In this document: positions 21,655-31,154 of the stretch, piece by piece | Layout: the number at the start of each line of letters is the position of its first letter | Position numbering within the stretch: the stretch's first letter is position 1 | Assembly: GCF_019823065.1 (NCBI RefSeq) | Contig: NZ_CP081966.1 | Coordinates: 5,549,501 to 5,613,500, forward strand | Direction: 5' to 3' | From: Pseudomonas mosselii | GTDB taxonomy: Bacteria > Pseudomonadota > Gammaproteobacteria > Pseudomonadales > Pseudomonadaceae | DNA length: 64,000 bases | Notes under the pieces: generated by a model | Database searches by the model: none | What the model was told of the DNA's origin: nothing | What the model saw: the letters and a program-made list of their open reading frames with translations, nothing else | Program-made: the position numbers and the translations under genes

Positions 21655-23549
21655 TGGGCCGATTCCTGGGCGACTGTGGCAGGGGCGAACTCGGGCTTGA
21701 GCCGGCCGTTCTCGTCAAGCAGCCAGGCATCCATGACCTGGCGCACCACGGGGGCGGCGACGCCGGAGCCGGACTCGCCGTTCTCGACCATCACCGAGAC
21801 CACGATCCGCGGATCGTCGGCCGGGGCAAAGGCGACGAACAGCGCATGGTCGCGGTGGCGTTCCTGGAGTTTGTTGCGGTCGTACTTCTCCCCCTGCTTG
21901 ATCGCCACCACCTGAGCGGTACCGCTCTTGCCGGCGATGCGGTACTGCGAACCAATGGCGGCCTTGCGAGCGGTGCCGCGGGCGCCGTGCATCACCTGCT
22001 CCATGCCGTGAGTGACCCTGGCCCAGTCCGACTTGTCGCGCAGGACGATGTTTTCCATGGGGTTCTCGTCCACTGGGGGCTGGCCTTCGATGGTCTTGGC
22101 CAGGTGTGGACGGTTCCACACGCCTTTGTTGGCAATCAGCGCGGTGGCCTGGGCCAACTGCAGCGGCGTGGTCTGCATATAGCCCTGGCCGATGCCGAGG
22201 ATCAGGGTTTCGCCGGGGAACCAGGCTTGGCGGCGGGTGGCGCGCTTCCATTCACGGGAAGGCATCAACCCGGGCGACTCCTCGAACATGTCCAGGGCGA
22301 CCTTCTGCCCGATACCGAACTTGTTCATGTAGCTGGACAACCGATCGATCCCCATCTTGTGTGCAAGATCGTAGAAGTACGTGTCGTTTGATCGCATGAT
22401 CGCCACATCCAGATCGACCCAGCCATCGCCGGTGCGGTTCCAGTTGCGGTATTTGTGATCGTAGTTGGGCAGTTGGTAGTAGCCCGGGTCGAACACCCGG
22501 CTGCCCGCCGTCACCACGCCGCTGTCCAGACCGGCGATCGCCACCGCCGGCTTGATGGTCGAGCCTGGCGGGTAGAGGCCGCGCAGCACGCGGTTGAACA
22601 GTGGCCGGTCGATCGAATCGCGTAGTTCGGCGTAAGCCTTGAAGCCGATGCCGGTGACGAACAGGTTGGGGTCGAAGCTCGGCTGGCTGACCATGGCCAG
22701 CACTTCGCCGGTGCGCGGATCGAGGGCGACGATGGCGCCACGGCGCCCGCCCAGAGCCTGCTCGGCAGCCTCCTGCAGCTTGATGTCCAGACTCAGCACG
22801 ATGTCCTTGCCAGGCTTCGGGTCGGTGCGCTTGAGCACTCGCAGCACGCGGCCACGGGCGTTGGTCTCGACTTCCTCGTAGCCCACCTGGCCATGCAACT
22901 CGTCTTCGTAGAAGCGTTCGATGCCGGTCTTGCCGATGTGGTGGGTGCCGCTGTAGTTCACCGGGTCAAGGGTCTTGAGTTCCTTCTCGTTGATCCGTCC
23001 GACATAGCCCACCGAATGGGCGAAATGCGCACCCTGGGGATAATGGCGAACCAGTTGCGCCGCCACTTCCACGCCGGGCAAGCGGAACTGGTTGACCGCG
23101 ATGCGGGCAATCTGCTCCTCGTTCAACTCGAACAGGATCGGCACCGGCTCGAATGGCCGACGCCCCTGTTTCATGCGCTTCTCGAACAGGGCACGGTCGT
23201 CGGGGGTGAGTTCGAGCACTTCGACGATCACATCCAGCACGTCTTGCCATTTGCCGGCATTGCCGGCGCGCTCGCGGGTCATCACCAGGCTGAAGCTGGG
23301 GCGGTTGTCCGCCACCACCACACCGTTACGGTCGAAAATCAGCCCTCGGGTCGGCGGAATCGGCTGCACATGCACCCGGTTGTTCTCCGACAGCGTCGAG
23401 TGATAGTCGTACTGGATGACCTGCAGGTAATACAGCCGGGCGATCAGCACGCAGACGAGCAGCACCACCGCCACGGCGCCCACGACAACGCGGTTGCGCA
23501 CCAGGCGGGCGTCTTTCTCGTGGTCCTTGAGGCGAATCTGCTGCGGCAT
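21651..23549 (-). CDS. mrdA: penicillin-binding protein 2
   Basis: PBP2 is the transpeptidase partner of RodA. One N-terminal membrane helix (about 20-42) precedes the dimerisation domain and the transpeptidase domain with SxxK as STIK (in YPPGSTIKP), SxN as SND (in IMRSNDTYF) and KSGTAQV. The 632 residues are normal. It overlaps rodA by 4 nt and follows rlmH by 17 nt. Confidence 0.97.
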   Translation of the reverse strand: MPQQIRLKDHEKDARLVRNRVVVGAVAVVLLVCVLIARLYYLQVIQYDYHSTLSENNRVHVQPIPPTRGLIFDRNGVVVADNRPSFSLVMTRERAGNAGKWQDVLDVIVEVLELTPDDRALFEKRMKQGRRPFEPVPILFELNEEQIARIAVNQFRLPGVEVAAQLVRHYPQGAHFAHSVGYVGRINEKELKTLDPVNYSGTHHIGKTGIERFYEDELHGQVGYEEVETNARGRVLRVLKRTDPKPGKDIVLSLDIKLQEAAEQALGGRRGAIVALDPRTGEVLAMVSQPSFDPNLFVTGIGFKAYAELRDSIDRPLFNRVLRGLYPPGSTIKPAVAIAGLDSGVVTAGSRVFDPGYYQLPNYDHKYRNWNRTGDGWVDLDVAIMRSNDTYFYDLAHKMGIDRLSSYMNKFGIGQKVALDMFEESPGLMPSREWKRATRRQAWFPGETLILGIGQGYMQTTPLQLAQATALIANKGVWNRPHLAKTIEGQPPVDENPMENIVLRDKSDWARVTHGMEQVMHGARGTARKAAIGSQYRIAGKSGTAQVVAIKQGEKYDRNKLQERHRDHALFVAFAPADDPRIVVSVMVENGESGSGVAAPVVRQVMDAWLLDENGRLKPEFAPATVAQESAQ

Positions 23550-23566
23550 CGGACAGGCTTACAGGT

Positions 23567-24034
23567 TCATTTGTGGTAGGGATGCCCGGACAACACGGTC
23601 CAGGCGCGGTAGATCTGCTCGCCGATGAGTATCCTTACCAATGGGTGCGGCAACGTCAGCGGCGACAGCGACCAGCGCTGTTCGCTGCGCGCGCACACCT
23701 CCGGCGCCAGCCCCTCCGGGCCGCCCACCATCAGGTTGACCGTGCGCGCATCCAGGCGCCAACGGTCCAGCTCGCCCGCCAGTTGCTCGGTGCTCCAGGG
23801 CTTGCCATGGACCTCGAGGGTGACGATGCGCTCCCCAGGCTGCACCTTGCTCAGCATCGCCTCGCCCTCCTGACGGATCAGGCGGGCGACATCGGCATTC
23901 TTGCCGCGGGTGTTCAGCGGGATTTCCACCAGCTCCAGCGCAAGCTCCGGGGGCAGGCGCTTGGCATACTCATGCCAGCCTTCCTCGACCCACTTGGGCA
24001 TGCGCGAGCCGACCGCGATCAGACGCAGACGCAC
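23567..24034 (-). CDS. rlmH: 23S rRNA pseudouridine(1915) N3-methyltransferase
   Basis: RlmH is a SPOUT-class methyltransferase acting on pseudouridine 1915 of 23S rRNA in assembled 70S ribosomes. The 155 residues carry the family start [20 protein letters not shown], the SAM-binding [12 protein letters not shown] and the end [20 protein letters not shown] cut here to the core [16 protein letters not shown]. The stop of rsfS is 10 nt upstream; the rsfS-rlmH order is widely conserved. Confidence 0.96.
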   Translation of the reverse strand: MRLRLIAVGSRMPKWVEEGWHEYAKRLPPELALELVEIPLNTRGKNADVARLIRQEGEAMLSKVQPGERIVTLEVHGKPWSTEQLAGELDRWRLDARTVNLMVGGPEGLAPEVCARSEQRWSLSPLTLPHPLVRILIGEQIYRAWTVLSGHPYHK

Positions 24035-24043
24035 GGCGCTTCC

Positions 24044-24463
24044 TTATTCCCGGTCCTTGAGCTTCTCGGAATACTCGTGGGCGTGTTCCGGGCTGTGGTG
24101 CTTGCCATCGGCGGCACGGCTTTGCTCGGCACCCTGCCACAGGCGCTCCAGGTCGTAGAACTGGCGGGCAGCGGCGGTCATCATGTGGACGATGACGTCG
24201 TTGAGGTCCAGCAGCACCCAATCACTGTCGCCCTTGCCTTCTTCGCCCAGCGGTTGAGCGCCCTTGGCCTTGACCGCCTCACGGACCTTTTCCGCCATGG
24301 CGTTGATCTGGCGGTTGGAGGTACCGGTGGCAATGATCATGTAGTCGGTCAGGCTGTGCTTTTCGCGCACGTCGATGACCTGGATGTCCTGGGCCTTGAC
24401 GTCTTCCAGCGCGGCCTTGGTCACTGCGACCAGTTCTTCGCCGTAAATTTTCTGCTTGGTCAT
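24044..24463 (-). CDS. rsfS: ribosomal silencing factor RsfS
   Basis: RsfS binds L14 and blocks subunit joining when nutrients are low. The start ATG at 24463 gives 139 residues (MTKQKIYGEELVAVTKAALE) with the Iojap signature VREKHSLTDYMIIATGTSNRQ and GDSDWVLLDLNDVIVHMM. A charged C-terminal tail (DGKHHSPEHAHEYSEKLKDRE) exceeds the E. coli protein. It lies between nadD and rlmH. Confidence 0.95.
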   Translation of the reverse strand: MTKQKIYGEELVAVTKAALEDVKAQDIQVIDVREKHSLTDYMIIATGTSNRQINAMAEKVREAVKAKGAQPLGEEGKGDSDWVLLDLNDVIVHMMTAAARQFYDLERLWQGAEQSRAADGKHHSPEHAHEYSEKLKDRE

Positions 24464-24507
24464 ATAAAACTCGTTCAACTCATTGATTGAGGCGCCAGCG
24501 GGCGCCG

Positions 24508-25167
24508 TCAGTTGGACACACGATACAGGTCGTGTGCCTCGATATAGGCCAGTACTGCGTCCGGCACCAGGAACCGCGCCGACTTGCCGCTGGCCAGCAG
24601 CTGTCGGATCTGTGTGGCGGACACCGCGAGCGGGGTCTGCCAGACGAACGAAATGTGCCCCGCCGGGCCGGACATGGCGGTGGGATCGCTCTCCGAGCGC
24701 GCCGCCAGCAAGTTGCGCAGCGCGTCGGGGGGTTCGACATCGGCATCCGGGCGTTGCAGCACCAGGATGTGACAGTGTTGCAGCAGTTCTTCCCAGCGAT
24801 GCCAGCTGGGCAGGCCGCAGAACGCGTCCCAACCCAGCACCAGGAACAACTGGTCGTGCGCGTGCAGCTGCGCACGGATCGATTCAAGGGTGTCGATGGT
24901 GTACGACGGCTTGTCGCGGGCCAGCTCGCGGTCATCCACGCTCAGGCGCTCGACGCCCTGCACGGCACTACGCACCATGGCCAGGCGGTCCTGGGCCGAC
25001 ACCTGCGGCGTGTCGCGGTGCGGCGGGCGGGCGTTGGGCAGCAGGCGCAGTTCGTCGAGGCGCATGAACTCGGCCACTTCCAGCGCGCTGCGCAGGTGGC
25101 CGATATGCACCGGGTCGAAGGTCCCGCCGAGAATGCCGATACGCCGGACTGCCACCGCGTTGCTCAA
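24508..25167 (-). CDS. nadD: nicotinate-nucleotide adenylyltransferase
   Basis: NadD adenylylates nicotinate mononucleotide in NAD synthesis. The nucleotidyltransferase signature [12 protein letters not shown] and the C-terminal SATQIRQLL are intact. The start is uncertain: TTG at 25167 follows the proA stop directly and gives 219 residues matching the family N-terminus ([14 protein letters not shown]), whereas ATG at 25203 would overlap proA by 35 nt. Translational coupling to proA is likely. Confidence 0.93.
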   Translation of the reverse strand: MSNAVAVRRIGILGGTFDPVHIGHLRSALEVAEFMRLDELRLLPNARPPHRDTPQVSAQDRLAMVRSAVQGVERLSVDDRELARDKPSYTIDTLESIRAQLHAHDQLFLVLGWDAFCGLPSWHRWEELLQHCHILVLQRPDADVEPPDALRNLLAARSESDPTAMSGPAGHISFVWQTPLAVSATQIRQLLASGKSARFLVPDAVLAYIEAHDLYRVSN

Positions 25168-25168
25168 C

Positions 25169-26440
25169 TCAGCACGACTCCTGGCCGCGCAGCTGGCCGT
25201 CACCGATCACCACGTACTTCTCGCAGGTCAGGCCTTCCAGGCCGACCGGGCCGCGGGCGTGCAGCTTGTCGGTGGAGATGCCGATCTCCGCGCCCAGGCC
25301 GTACTCGAAGCCGTCGGCGAAGCAGGTCGGGGTGTTGAGCATGACCGATGCCGAGTCGACCTCGGCGATGAAACGCCGGGACTGCCCCTGGTGCTCGGTG
25401 ATGATCGAGTCGGTGTGGTGCGAACCGTAGTGGTTGATGTGCTCGATGGCCTGCTCCAGACCGTCGACAACGCGGATCGACAGGATCGCGTCGAGGTATT
25501 CGGTGTGCCAGTCGTCTTCGCTGGCCGGCTTGGCGTCGATGATCGCCCGGGTGCGCTCGCAGCCGCGCAGCTCGACGCCCTTGTCGTGAAAGCGGCGGGC
25601 CATTTCCGGCAGGAAGCGCTCAGCCACGGCCTGGTCAACCAGCAGGGTTTCCATGGCGCCGCAGATGCCGTAGCGGTAGGTCTTGGCGTTGAAAGCCACG
25701 CGCCAGGCCTTGTCCAGATCGGCGTGGGCATCGACGAAGACATGGCAGATGCCGTCCAGGTGCTTGATCACTGGCACCCGGGCATCGCGACTGATGCGCT
25801 CGATCAGGCCACGACCGCCGCGCGGGACGATCACGTCGACGAACTCCGGCATGCTGATCAGCGCGCCCACGGCCTCACGGTCGGTGGTCTCGACCACCTG
25901 CACCACGGCCGGCGGCAGGCCGGCCTCGGCCAGGCCACGCTGGATGCAGGTGGCGATGGCGCGGTTGGAGTGGATGGCCTCGGAGCCGCCACGCAGGATG
26001 GTGGCGTTGCCCGACTTCAGGCACAGGCTGGCGGCGTCGATGGTCACGTTGGGGCGCGACTCGTAGATGATGCCGATCACACCCAGCGGCACGCGCATCT
26101 TGCCGACCTGGATGCCCGACGGACGGTAGCTCATGTCGCGGATGGCGCCGACCGGGTCCGGCAGGCTGGCCACCTGGCGCAGGCCGGTGATCATGCCGTC
26201 GATGCGTGCGGGGGTGAGTGCCAGGCGGTCGAGCAGCGCCGGCTCCAGGCCGTTCTTGCGACCGTTGGCCAAGTCCTGTTCGTTGGCTGCGGTGAGCGCG
26301 TCGCGGGCCGCGTCGAGGGCGTCGGCGGCGGCCTGCAGGGCGCGGTTCTTCTGCGCGGTGCTGGCACGGCCGATCACCCGCGAGGCCTCACGGGCGGCGC
26401 GACCCAGGCGGGTCATGTAGTCAAGAACGGACTCGGTCAT
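25169..26440 (-). CDS. proA: gamma-glutamyl phosphate reductase
   Basis: ProA reduces gamma-glutamyl phosphate to glutamate semialdehyde for proline. It is an aldehyde-dehydrogenase-fold enzyme with the catalytic cysteine in [15 protein letters not shown] and the nearby [18 protein letters not shown] at 26440 ([18 protein letters not shown]) gives 423 residues, the normal length. It heads the leftward proA-nadD-rsfS-rlmH group. Confidence 0.96.
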   Translation of the reverse strand: MTESVLDYMTRLGRAAREASRVIGRASTAQKNRALQAAADALDAARDALTAANEQDLANGRKNGLEPALLDRLALTPARIDGMITGLRQVASLPDPVGAIRDMSYRPSGIQVGKMRVPLGVIGIIYESRPNVTIDAASLCLKSGNATILRGGSEAIHSNRAIATCIQRGLAEAGLPPAVVQVVETTDREAVGALISMPEFVDVIVPRGGRGLIERISRDARVPVIKHLDGICHVFVDAHADLDKAWRVAFNAKTYRYGICGAMETLLVDQAVAERFLPEMARRFHDKGVELRGCERTRAIIDAKPASEDDWHTEYLDAILSIRVVDGLEQAIEHINHYGSHHTDSIITEHQGQSRRFIAEVDSASVMLNTPTCFADGFEYGLGAEIGISTDKLHARGPVGLEGLTCEKYVVIGDGQLRGQESC

Positions 26441-26735
26441 GGGCTCGATGTCTTGGCAAAGGGGAAATCGGCTGATTATAACTGGAGCGCTCGGGTACGC
26501 CCAGCGGCGGGTGGCGGATGGTAGAAAATGCTGGAAGGAATGTGTAGGAAAGATGTAACCACCCGTATCGAAAAACACCCCAACCCCAGCAAGGAGAAAG
26601 CCGGCGCCCACGCCCTTTGGGGCATCCAGCCCGATGGCGGAAGCGGAAATGCCCTGCCATGGCGTCAATCTGATTCAGCCTCGATTAAGCCATTCATTGC
26701 TATCATCGCCGCCTTCACAGCCACGAACCGTGCGT
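26441..26735. other. intergenic region between divergent proA and the glycosylase gene
   Basis: About 295 nt separate two divergent genes and must hold both promoters. A locally AT-richer stretch (GATTATAACTGG at about 26473) is a plausible -10 region for proA. No gene, RNA or repeat is evident. Confidence 0.4.
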
Positions 26736-27428
26736 ATGTCCGCTCCAGCCCCCTGCCCGGCCCGGGCCTTGCCCGACAGCTTCTTCGACCGCGATGCCCA
26801 GACCCTCGCCCGCGAGCTGCTGGGCAAGGTCATCCGCCATCGCCACGGCGATCTCTGGCTGGCGGCGCGGATCATCGAGACCGAGGCCTACTACCTGACC
26901 GACAAGGGCAGCCACGCCTCCCTGGGCTTCACCGAGAAGCGCAAGGCGCTGTTCCTCGACGGCGGGCACATCTACATGTACTACGCCCGTGGCGGCGACT
27001 CGCTGAACTTCAGCGCCCACGGCCCGGGCAACGCGGTGCTGATCAAGTCCGCCTACCCCTGGACCGACGCCATCTCCGACGCCAACAGCCTGGCCCGGAT
27101 GCAACTGAACAATCCCGACGCCAGCGGCAACCTGCGCCCTCCCGAGCGCCTGTGCAACGGCCAGACCTTGCTGTGCCGGGCCATGGGCCTGAAGGTGCCG
27201 CACTGGGACGCCCGGCGCTTCGACCCCGAGCGCCTGTATGTCGAGGACTGCGCCATACAGGTGCCGAGGGTGATCCAGACCACCCGCCTGGGCATCCCCC
27301 ACGGCCGCGATGAACACCTGCCCTACCGCTTCGTCGATGCCGACTACGCGCGCTTCTGCACCCGAAACCCGCTGCGCCGCGGCCAGGTCGAAGGGAAAGA
27401 CTTCTTCATGCTCGAACAAGGAAACTGA
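26736..27428 (+). CDS. DNA-3-methyladenine glycosylase (MPG/AAG type)
   Basis: The 230-residue protein matches the AAG/MPG fold: LARELLGKVIRHRHGDLWLAARIIETEAY (described by its core ARIIETEAY), ALFLDGGHIYMYYARG and the active-site region around SLNFSAHGPGNAVLIKSA. It excises alkylated purines in base-excision repair. ATG at 26736 is chosen because it starts the conserved domain. The DedA-PAP2 gene follows 3 nt after its stop, so the two probably share a transcript. Confidence 0.88.
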   Translation: MSAPAPCPARALPDSFFDRDAQTLARELLGKVIRHRHGDLWLAARIIETEAYYLTDKGSHASLGFTEKRKALFLDGGHIYMYYARGGDSLNFSAHGPGNAVLIKSAYPWTDAISDANSLARMQLNNPDASGNLRPPERLCNGQTLLCRAMGLKVPHWDARRFDPERLYVEDCAIQVPRVIQTTRLGIPHGRDEHLPYRFVDADYARFCTRNPLRRGQVEGKDFFMLEQGN

Positions 27429-27431
27429 ACC

Positions 27432-28748
27432 ATGGGCCAATGGCTGGACAGCCTGACCGCCTGGCTTGGCGCCAACCCGCAGTGGCTGGGCCTGGCCATC
27501 TTCATCGTGGCCTGCGTTGAATGCCTGGCCATCGCCGGCATCATCGTGCCCGGCACCGTGCTGCTGTTCGCCGTCGCCGTGCTGGCCGGCAGCGGCGCCT
27601 TCAGCCTCGGCGAGACGTTGCTGCTGGGCTTCCTCGGCGGCGTGCTGGGCGATGCGATCTCCTATGGCATCGGCAAGTACTTCCACCAGAACATCCGCCG
27701 CCTGCCGCTGCTGCGCAGCCACCCGCAGTGGATCGGCAGCGCCGAGGCGTACTTCCAGCGCTACGGCATCGCCAGCCTGCTGGTCGGCCGCTTCATCGGC
27801 CCGCTACGGCCGATGCTGCCGATGGTTGCCGGCATGTTCGACATGCCGCTGCCGCGCTTCATCGCCGTGAGCCTGGTGGCCGGCGCAGGCTGGTCGGTGG
27901 CCTACCTGCTGCCGGGCTGGGCCACCGGCGCGGCCATGCGCCTGCCACTGCCGGAAGGGTTCTGGCTGGACGCCGGAATCGTCGTCGGCACCCTGGCGGT
28001 ACTGATCGGCCTGAGCCTGAGCACCAGCATCCGCGACCAGCGCCATGGCACCCGCCTGATCGCCGCCCTCAGCGGCCTGGCCGTGGCGGCGTTGTTCATC
28101 GGCTGGCCATACCTGAACGAGTTCGACCAGGGCGTGATGACCCTGGTCCAGGAACACCGCAGCCAGGTCATCGACGGCGCCGTGGTGCTGATCACCCGCC
28201 TGGGCGACTTCCGCACCCAGTTCTTCCTGGGCGGCCTGCTCACCGGCCTGCTGCTGCTGGCCCGGCAATGGCGCCATGCCTTATTCGCCGGGGCGACGCT
28301 GATCGGCACCGCCGCCGCCAATGGCACCTTGAAATGGCTGTTCGCTCGCGCCCGCCCCGAAGTGCTGGTCGATCCGCTGACCAGCTACAGCATGCCCAGC
28401 GGCCACAGCTCGGCGTCCTTCGCCTTCTTCCTGGTGCTGGCGGTACTGGCCGGTCGCGGGCAGCCACCGCGCATGCGCCTGACCTGGGTCATGCTGGGCT
28501 GCCTGCCAGCACTGGCGATCGCCTTGTCGCGGGTGTACCTCGGGGCGCACTGGCCGACCGACATCCTGGCCGGGGCACTGCTGGCGTGCTGCGTGTGCGC
28601 GGCGAGCCTGACCCTGGTACAGCATCGCCAACCGCTGGTGGCGCTGCCGCAACGGGTGTGGTGGCTGGTGCTGCCGGCCTGCGTCGCGTTGCTGGCGTTC
28701 TTTGCCCTGCATGCACTGCCAAAGGCGTTGTTGCGTTACCAGTACTGA
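27432..28748 (+). CDS. DedA-PAP2 fusion membrane phosphatase
   Basis: This 438-residue protein joins a DedA (SNARE-associated) membrane domain (about 15-185; GIIVPGTVLLF, GDAISYGIGKYF, GRFIGPLRPMLPMVAGMF) to a PAP2 acid-phosphatase domain (about 195-435) with all three motifs: KWLFARARP, PSGHSSA and SRVYLGAHWPTD. DedA proteins flip undecaprenyl phosphate or phospholipids; PAP2 enzymes dephosphorylate lipid pyrophosphates, so a coupled flippase-phosphatase for carrier-lipid recycling is a reasonable inference. Confidence 0.88.
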   Translation: MGQWLDSLTAWLGANPQWLGLAIFIVACVECLAIAGIIVPGTVLLFAVAVLAGSGAFSLGETLLLGFLGGVLGDAISYGIGKYFHQNIRRLPLLRSHPQWIGSAEAYFQRYGIASLLVGRFIGPLRPMLPMVAGMFDMPLPRFIAVSLVAGAGWSVAYLLPGWATGAAMRLPLPEGFWLDAGIVVGTLAVLIGLSLSTSIRDQRHGTRLIAALSGLAVAALFIGWPYLNEFDQGVMTLVQEHRSQVIDGAVVLITRLGDFRTQFFLGGLLTGLLLLARQWRHALFAGATLIGTAAANGTLKWLFARARPEVLVDPLTSYSMPSGHSSASFAFFLVLAVLAGRGQPPRMRLTWVMLGCLPALAIALSRVYLGAHWPTDILAGALLACCVCAASLTLVQHRQPLVALPQRVWWLVLPACVALLAFFALHALPKALLRYQY

Positions 28749-28783
28749 TGCACTCGCGAGGTGTTGGAGCGGGCTTGGGCAGC

Positions 28784-29374
28784 TCAGGCGAACAACTCGC
28801 CCTGGATCCGCTCGAGCAGCGCCTGGATCGCCTCCAGCCTCAGCTGTGGCGAATCGATGGCCAGCAGGTCGAGCTTGTCCTCTTCCATGAACGGAAGCAG
28901 GTACGCCAGCTGGTTGCCCAGCGACTGGCGCCCGTCCACGTCGCGTGGCATGTCCAGCGCCTCGACCATCGGGTGCTCGCCCAACGCCAGCAGCAAGGCC
29001 AGCAGGTCGTCGTCCTGCTCCACCAATGGACTGTCCGGCAGGTCCGCGAGCCATTGCACCTCGGCGAGCATCAGCTGGTCCTTCTGCACCTCGGTCTGCT
29101 CGACACGAAACCGCCGCACGCCCTCGACGCGAATACCCAGCAGGCCGTTGTCCTGCTGCACGAAATCGCGGATCAGCGCCTCGCAGCCGAGCGAGGCCAC
29201 CACCGGCGGTGCCTTGCCCACCTGCTCGCCTTCAAGGATGCACACCACGCCGAAACCGGCACCCTGCTTCATGCAGCGGCCGATCATGTCCAGGTAGCGC
29301 GCCTCGAAGATCTGCAGGTCGAGCAGGCAACCGGGGAACAGCACGGTATTGAGGGGAAACAGCGGTAACGTCAT
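28784..29374 (-). CDS. Lon N-terminal (LON-SB) domain protein
   Basis: The 196-residue protein consists of the Lon substrate-binding domain alone: MTLPLFPLNTVLFPGCLLDL and FEARYLDMIGRCMKQG at the N-terminus, then GVRRFRV. No ATPase or protease domain follows. Such stand-alone proteins are common in proteobacteria and their role is unclear (protein binding). It is followed upstream by the LrgB gene, 9 nt away. Confidence 0.9.
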   Translation of the reverse strand: MTLPLFPLNTVLFPGCLLDLQIFEARYLDMIGRCMKQGAGFGVVCILEGEQVGKAPPVVASLGCEALIRDFVQQDNGLLGIRVEGVRRFRVEQTEVQKDQLMLAEVQWLADLPDSPLVEQDDDLLALLLALGEHPMVEALDMPRDVDGRQSLGNQLAYLLPFMEEDKLDLLAIDSPQLRLEAIQALLERIQGELFA

Positions 29375-29383
29375 CTCGACTCC

Positions 29384-30100
29384 TCAAGCCACCAGGCTGA
29401 CCGCCAACGGCAGGAACACCGCCGTGGCCACCCCCATCAGGCTCATCGCCAGCGCGGCGAAGGCGCCGCATTCATCACTTTCCTGCAAGGCCACCGAAGT
29501 GCCCACCGCATGGGCGGTCACCCCTAGCGCCATGCCTCGCGCCTCGGGGCTGAGCACGCCGCATCGGGTCAACAGCGCCGGGCCGAAGATCGCACCGATC
29601 ACCCCGGTGATCAGTACGAACACCGCGGCCAAGGCCGCCACACCGCCGATCTGCTCGGCCACCAGCATGGCGATCGGCGAAGTGACCGATTTCGGCGCCA
29701 TGGTCATCAGGATCATGTGTTCGGCACCGAACCACCACCCCAGCGCCAGGCACGCCACGGTGGCGAACAGGCCTCCGACTACCAGCGTAGTAAAAGTCGG
29801 CCAGAACAGCTGCCGAATGCGCCGCAGGTTGAGGTAGAGCGGTACCGCCAGGGCCACGGTGGCCGGCCCCAGGAGGATGTTCATGATCTCGGTGCTCTTG
29901 CGGTATTCGGCGTAGTCGATGCCGCAGGCCAGGAGGATGCCGATCACTACCAGCATCGACACCAGCACCGGTTGCAGGAAGATCCAGCGGGTCTTCTCGT
30001 AGCCCGCCAGCACCAGCTGGTAGGCGGCCAACGTGATGCCGATGCCGAACAACGGATGATGGATGACCGCCTCGAGTGCGCCGTGCCAGTCGAGGATCAT
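29384..30100 (-). CDS. LrgB/CidB-family membrane protein
   Basis: The 238-residue protein has seven to eight hydrophobic segments and the family signatures ILLGPATVALAVPLY, PKSVTSPIAMLVAEQIGG and EARGMALGVTAHAVGTS. LrgA/LrgB and CidA/CidB pairs act as holin/antiholin-like modulators of murein hydrolase release or as small-acid exporters. It overlaps the CidA-type gene by 4 nt. Confidence 0.92.
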   Translation of the reverse strand: MILDWHGALEAVIHHPLFGIGITLAAYQLVLAGYEKTRWIFLQPVLVSMLVVIGILLACGIDYAEYRKSTEIMNILLGPATVALAVPLYLNLRRIRQLFWPTFTTLVVGGLFATVACLALGWWFGAEHMILMTMAPKSVTSPIAMLVAEQIGGVAALAAVFVLITGVIGAIFGPALLTRCGVLSPEARGMALGVTAHAVGTSVALQESDECGAFAALAMSLMGVATAVFLPLAVSLVA

Positions 30101-30459
30101 GGCTGCTCCTCGCGCTTGCCCTGGCGGTGGATCAGCTTCTGCATCAGCACGCCGACGAACACGAGGGTCAGCAGGCAGGAGATCAGCAAGGCCCCGACGA
30201 TGGCCCAGAAGTCGGCGGCGATGTCCCTGGCATAGACCATCACCCCCACCGCCGGCGGCACCAGCAGCAGCGGCAGGTAGCGCAACAGGCTGCCAGCGGC
30301 CTCGTTGAGCGGCTCGCCAACCTCGCCACGGGTCATCAGGAAGGCCATCAACAACAACAGGCCGATGATGGGCCCGGGCAGGATGGGCAGCAACAGGTGG
30401 TTGATCGCCGTTCCCAGCAACTGGAACAGCACCAGCCAGGTCAAACCACGCAACAGCAT
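30097..30459 (-). CDS. CidA/LrgA-family holin-like protein
   Basis: The 120-residue protein has four predicted membrane helices and the family motif LPGPIIGLLLL followed by LLVPPAVGVMVY. ATG at 30459 is preferred over 30474 because a GGGAGG site lies 6 nt upstream. It forms a two-gene unit with the LrgB homologue, and the overlap implies coupled synthesis. Confidence 0.9.
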   Translation of the reverse strand: MLLRGLTWLVLFQLLGTAINHLLLPILPGPIIGLLLLMAFLMTRGEVGEPLNEAAGSLLRYLPLLLVPPAVGVMVYARDIAADFWAIVGALLISCLLTLVFVGVLMQKLIHRQGKREEQP

Positions 30460-30610
30460 ATGGACCTCCCTCAAAGCATGGCGGCCATTATAAGCACGCT
30501 AAGCAACTGGCTATAAGGCGATATTCGGCGAAAAGCAGTCAACTTGACTGAAACGGTTCGCCGTGCTGATCTTGCACACTCGTACCAAATGACAATCTGG
30601 AGATGTCGCG

Positions 30611-31066
30611 ATGCCCTATGTACCCGTTACAGAGCTTTCGCAGTACGTTGGCAAGGAACTGGGACGTTCCGCCTGGCTGAAGATCGATCAGCAACGCATC
30701 AACCTGTTCGCAGAGGCCACTGGCGATTTCCAGTTCATCCATGTCGATCCCGAAAAGGCGAAGAAAACGCCGTTCGGTACCACCATCGCCCATGGTTTCC
30801 TCACCCTGTCGCTGATCCCCAAGCTGATGGAAGACATCCTCGTGCTGCCCGAAGGACTGAAGATGGTGGTCAACTACGGCCTGGACAGCGTGCGCTTCAT
30901 TCAACCGGTGAAGGTCGACAGCCAGGTGCGACTGAAGGTCGACCTGACCGACGCCACCGAGAAGAAACCGGGGCAGTGGCTGCTCAAGGCCACCGTCACC
31001 CTCGAGATCGAAGGCGAAGAAAAACCCGCCTACATCGCCGAACCGCTGTCGCTCTGCTTCGTTTGA
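30611..31066 (+). CDS. MaoC-like (R)-hydratase
   Basis: The 151-residue protein has a single hot-dog fold with the hydratase 2 motif: FAEATGDFQFIHVDPEKA (Asp/His active site) and PFGTTIAHGFLTLSL. Such enzymes hydrate enoyl-CoA or enoyl-thioesters in the R configuration, for example feeding 3-hydroxyacyl-CoA to polyhydroxyalkanoate. It is transcribed alone with AATCTGGAGATG as ribosome site. The substrate is not determined. Confidence 0.9.
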   Translation: MPYVPVTELSQYVGKELGRSAWLKIDQQRINLFAEATGDFQFIHVDPEKAKKTPFGTTIAHGFLTLSLIPKLMEDILVLPEGLKMVVNYGLDSVRFIQPVKVDSQVRLKVDLTDATEKKPGQWLLKATVTLEIEGEEKPAYIAEPLSLCFV

Positions 31067-31154
31067 TACGCCCCTGGGGCCGCCACGCGGCCCCGATTCA
31101 CGCCCCCGCGCATTCTGCGGCATACTCGGCGCATCGATTGCCGCGGAACCCGCC

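Noticed and set aside
19481..21730. Single 749-codon protein covering mltB and the DNA upstream
   Set aside because: The upstream half is the shadow of rodA; the MltB signal peptide starts at 20491.
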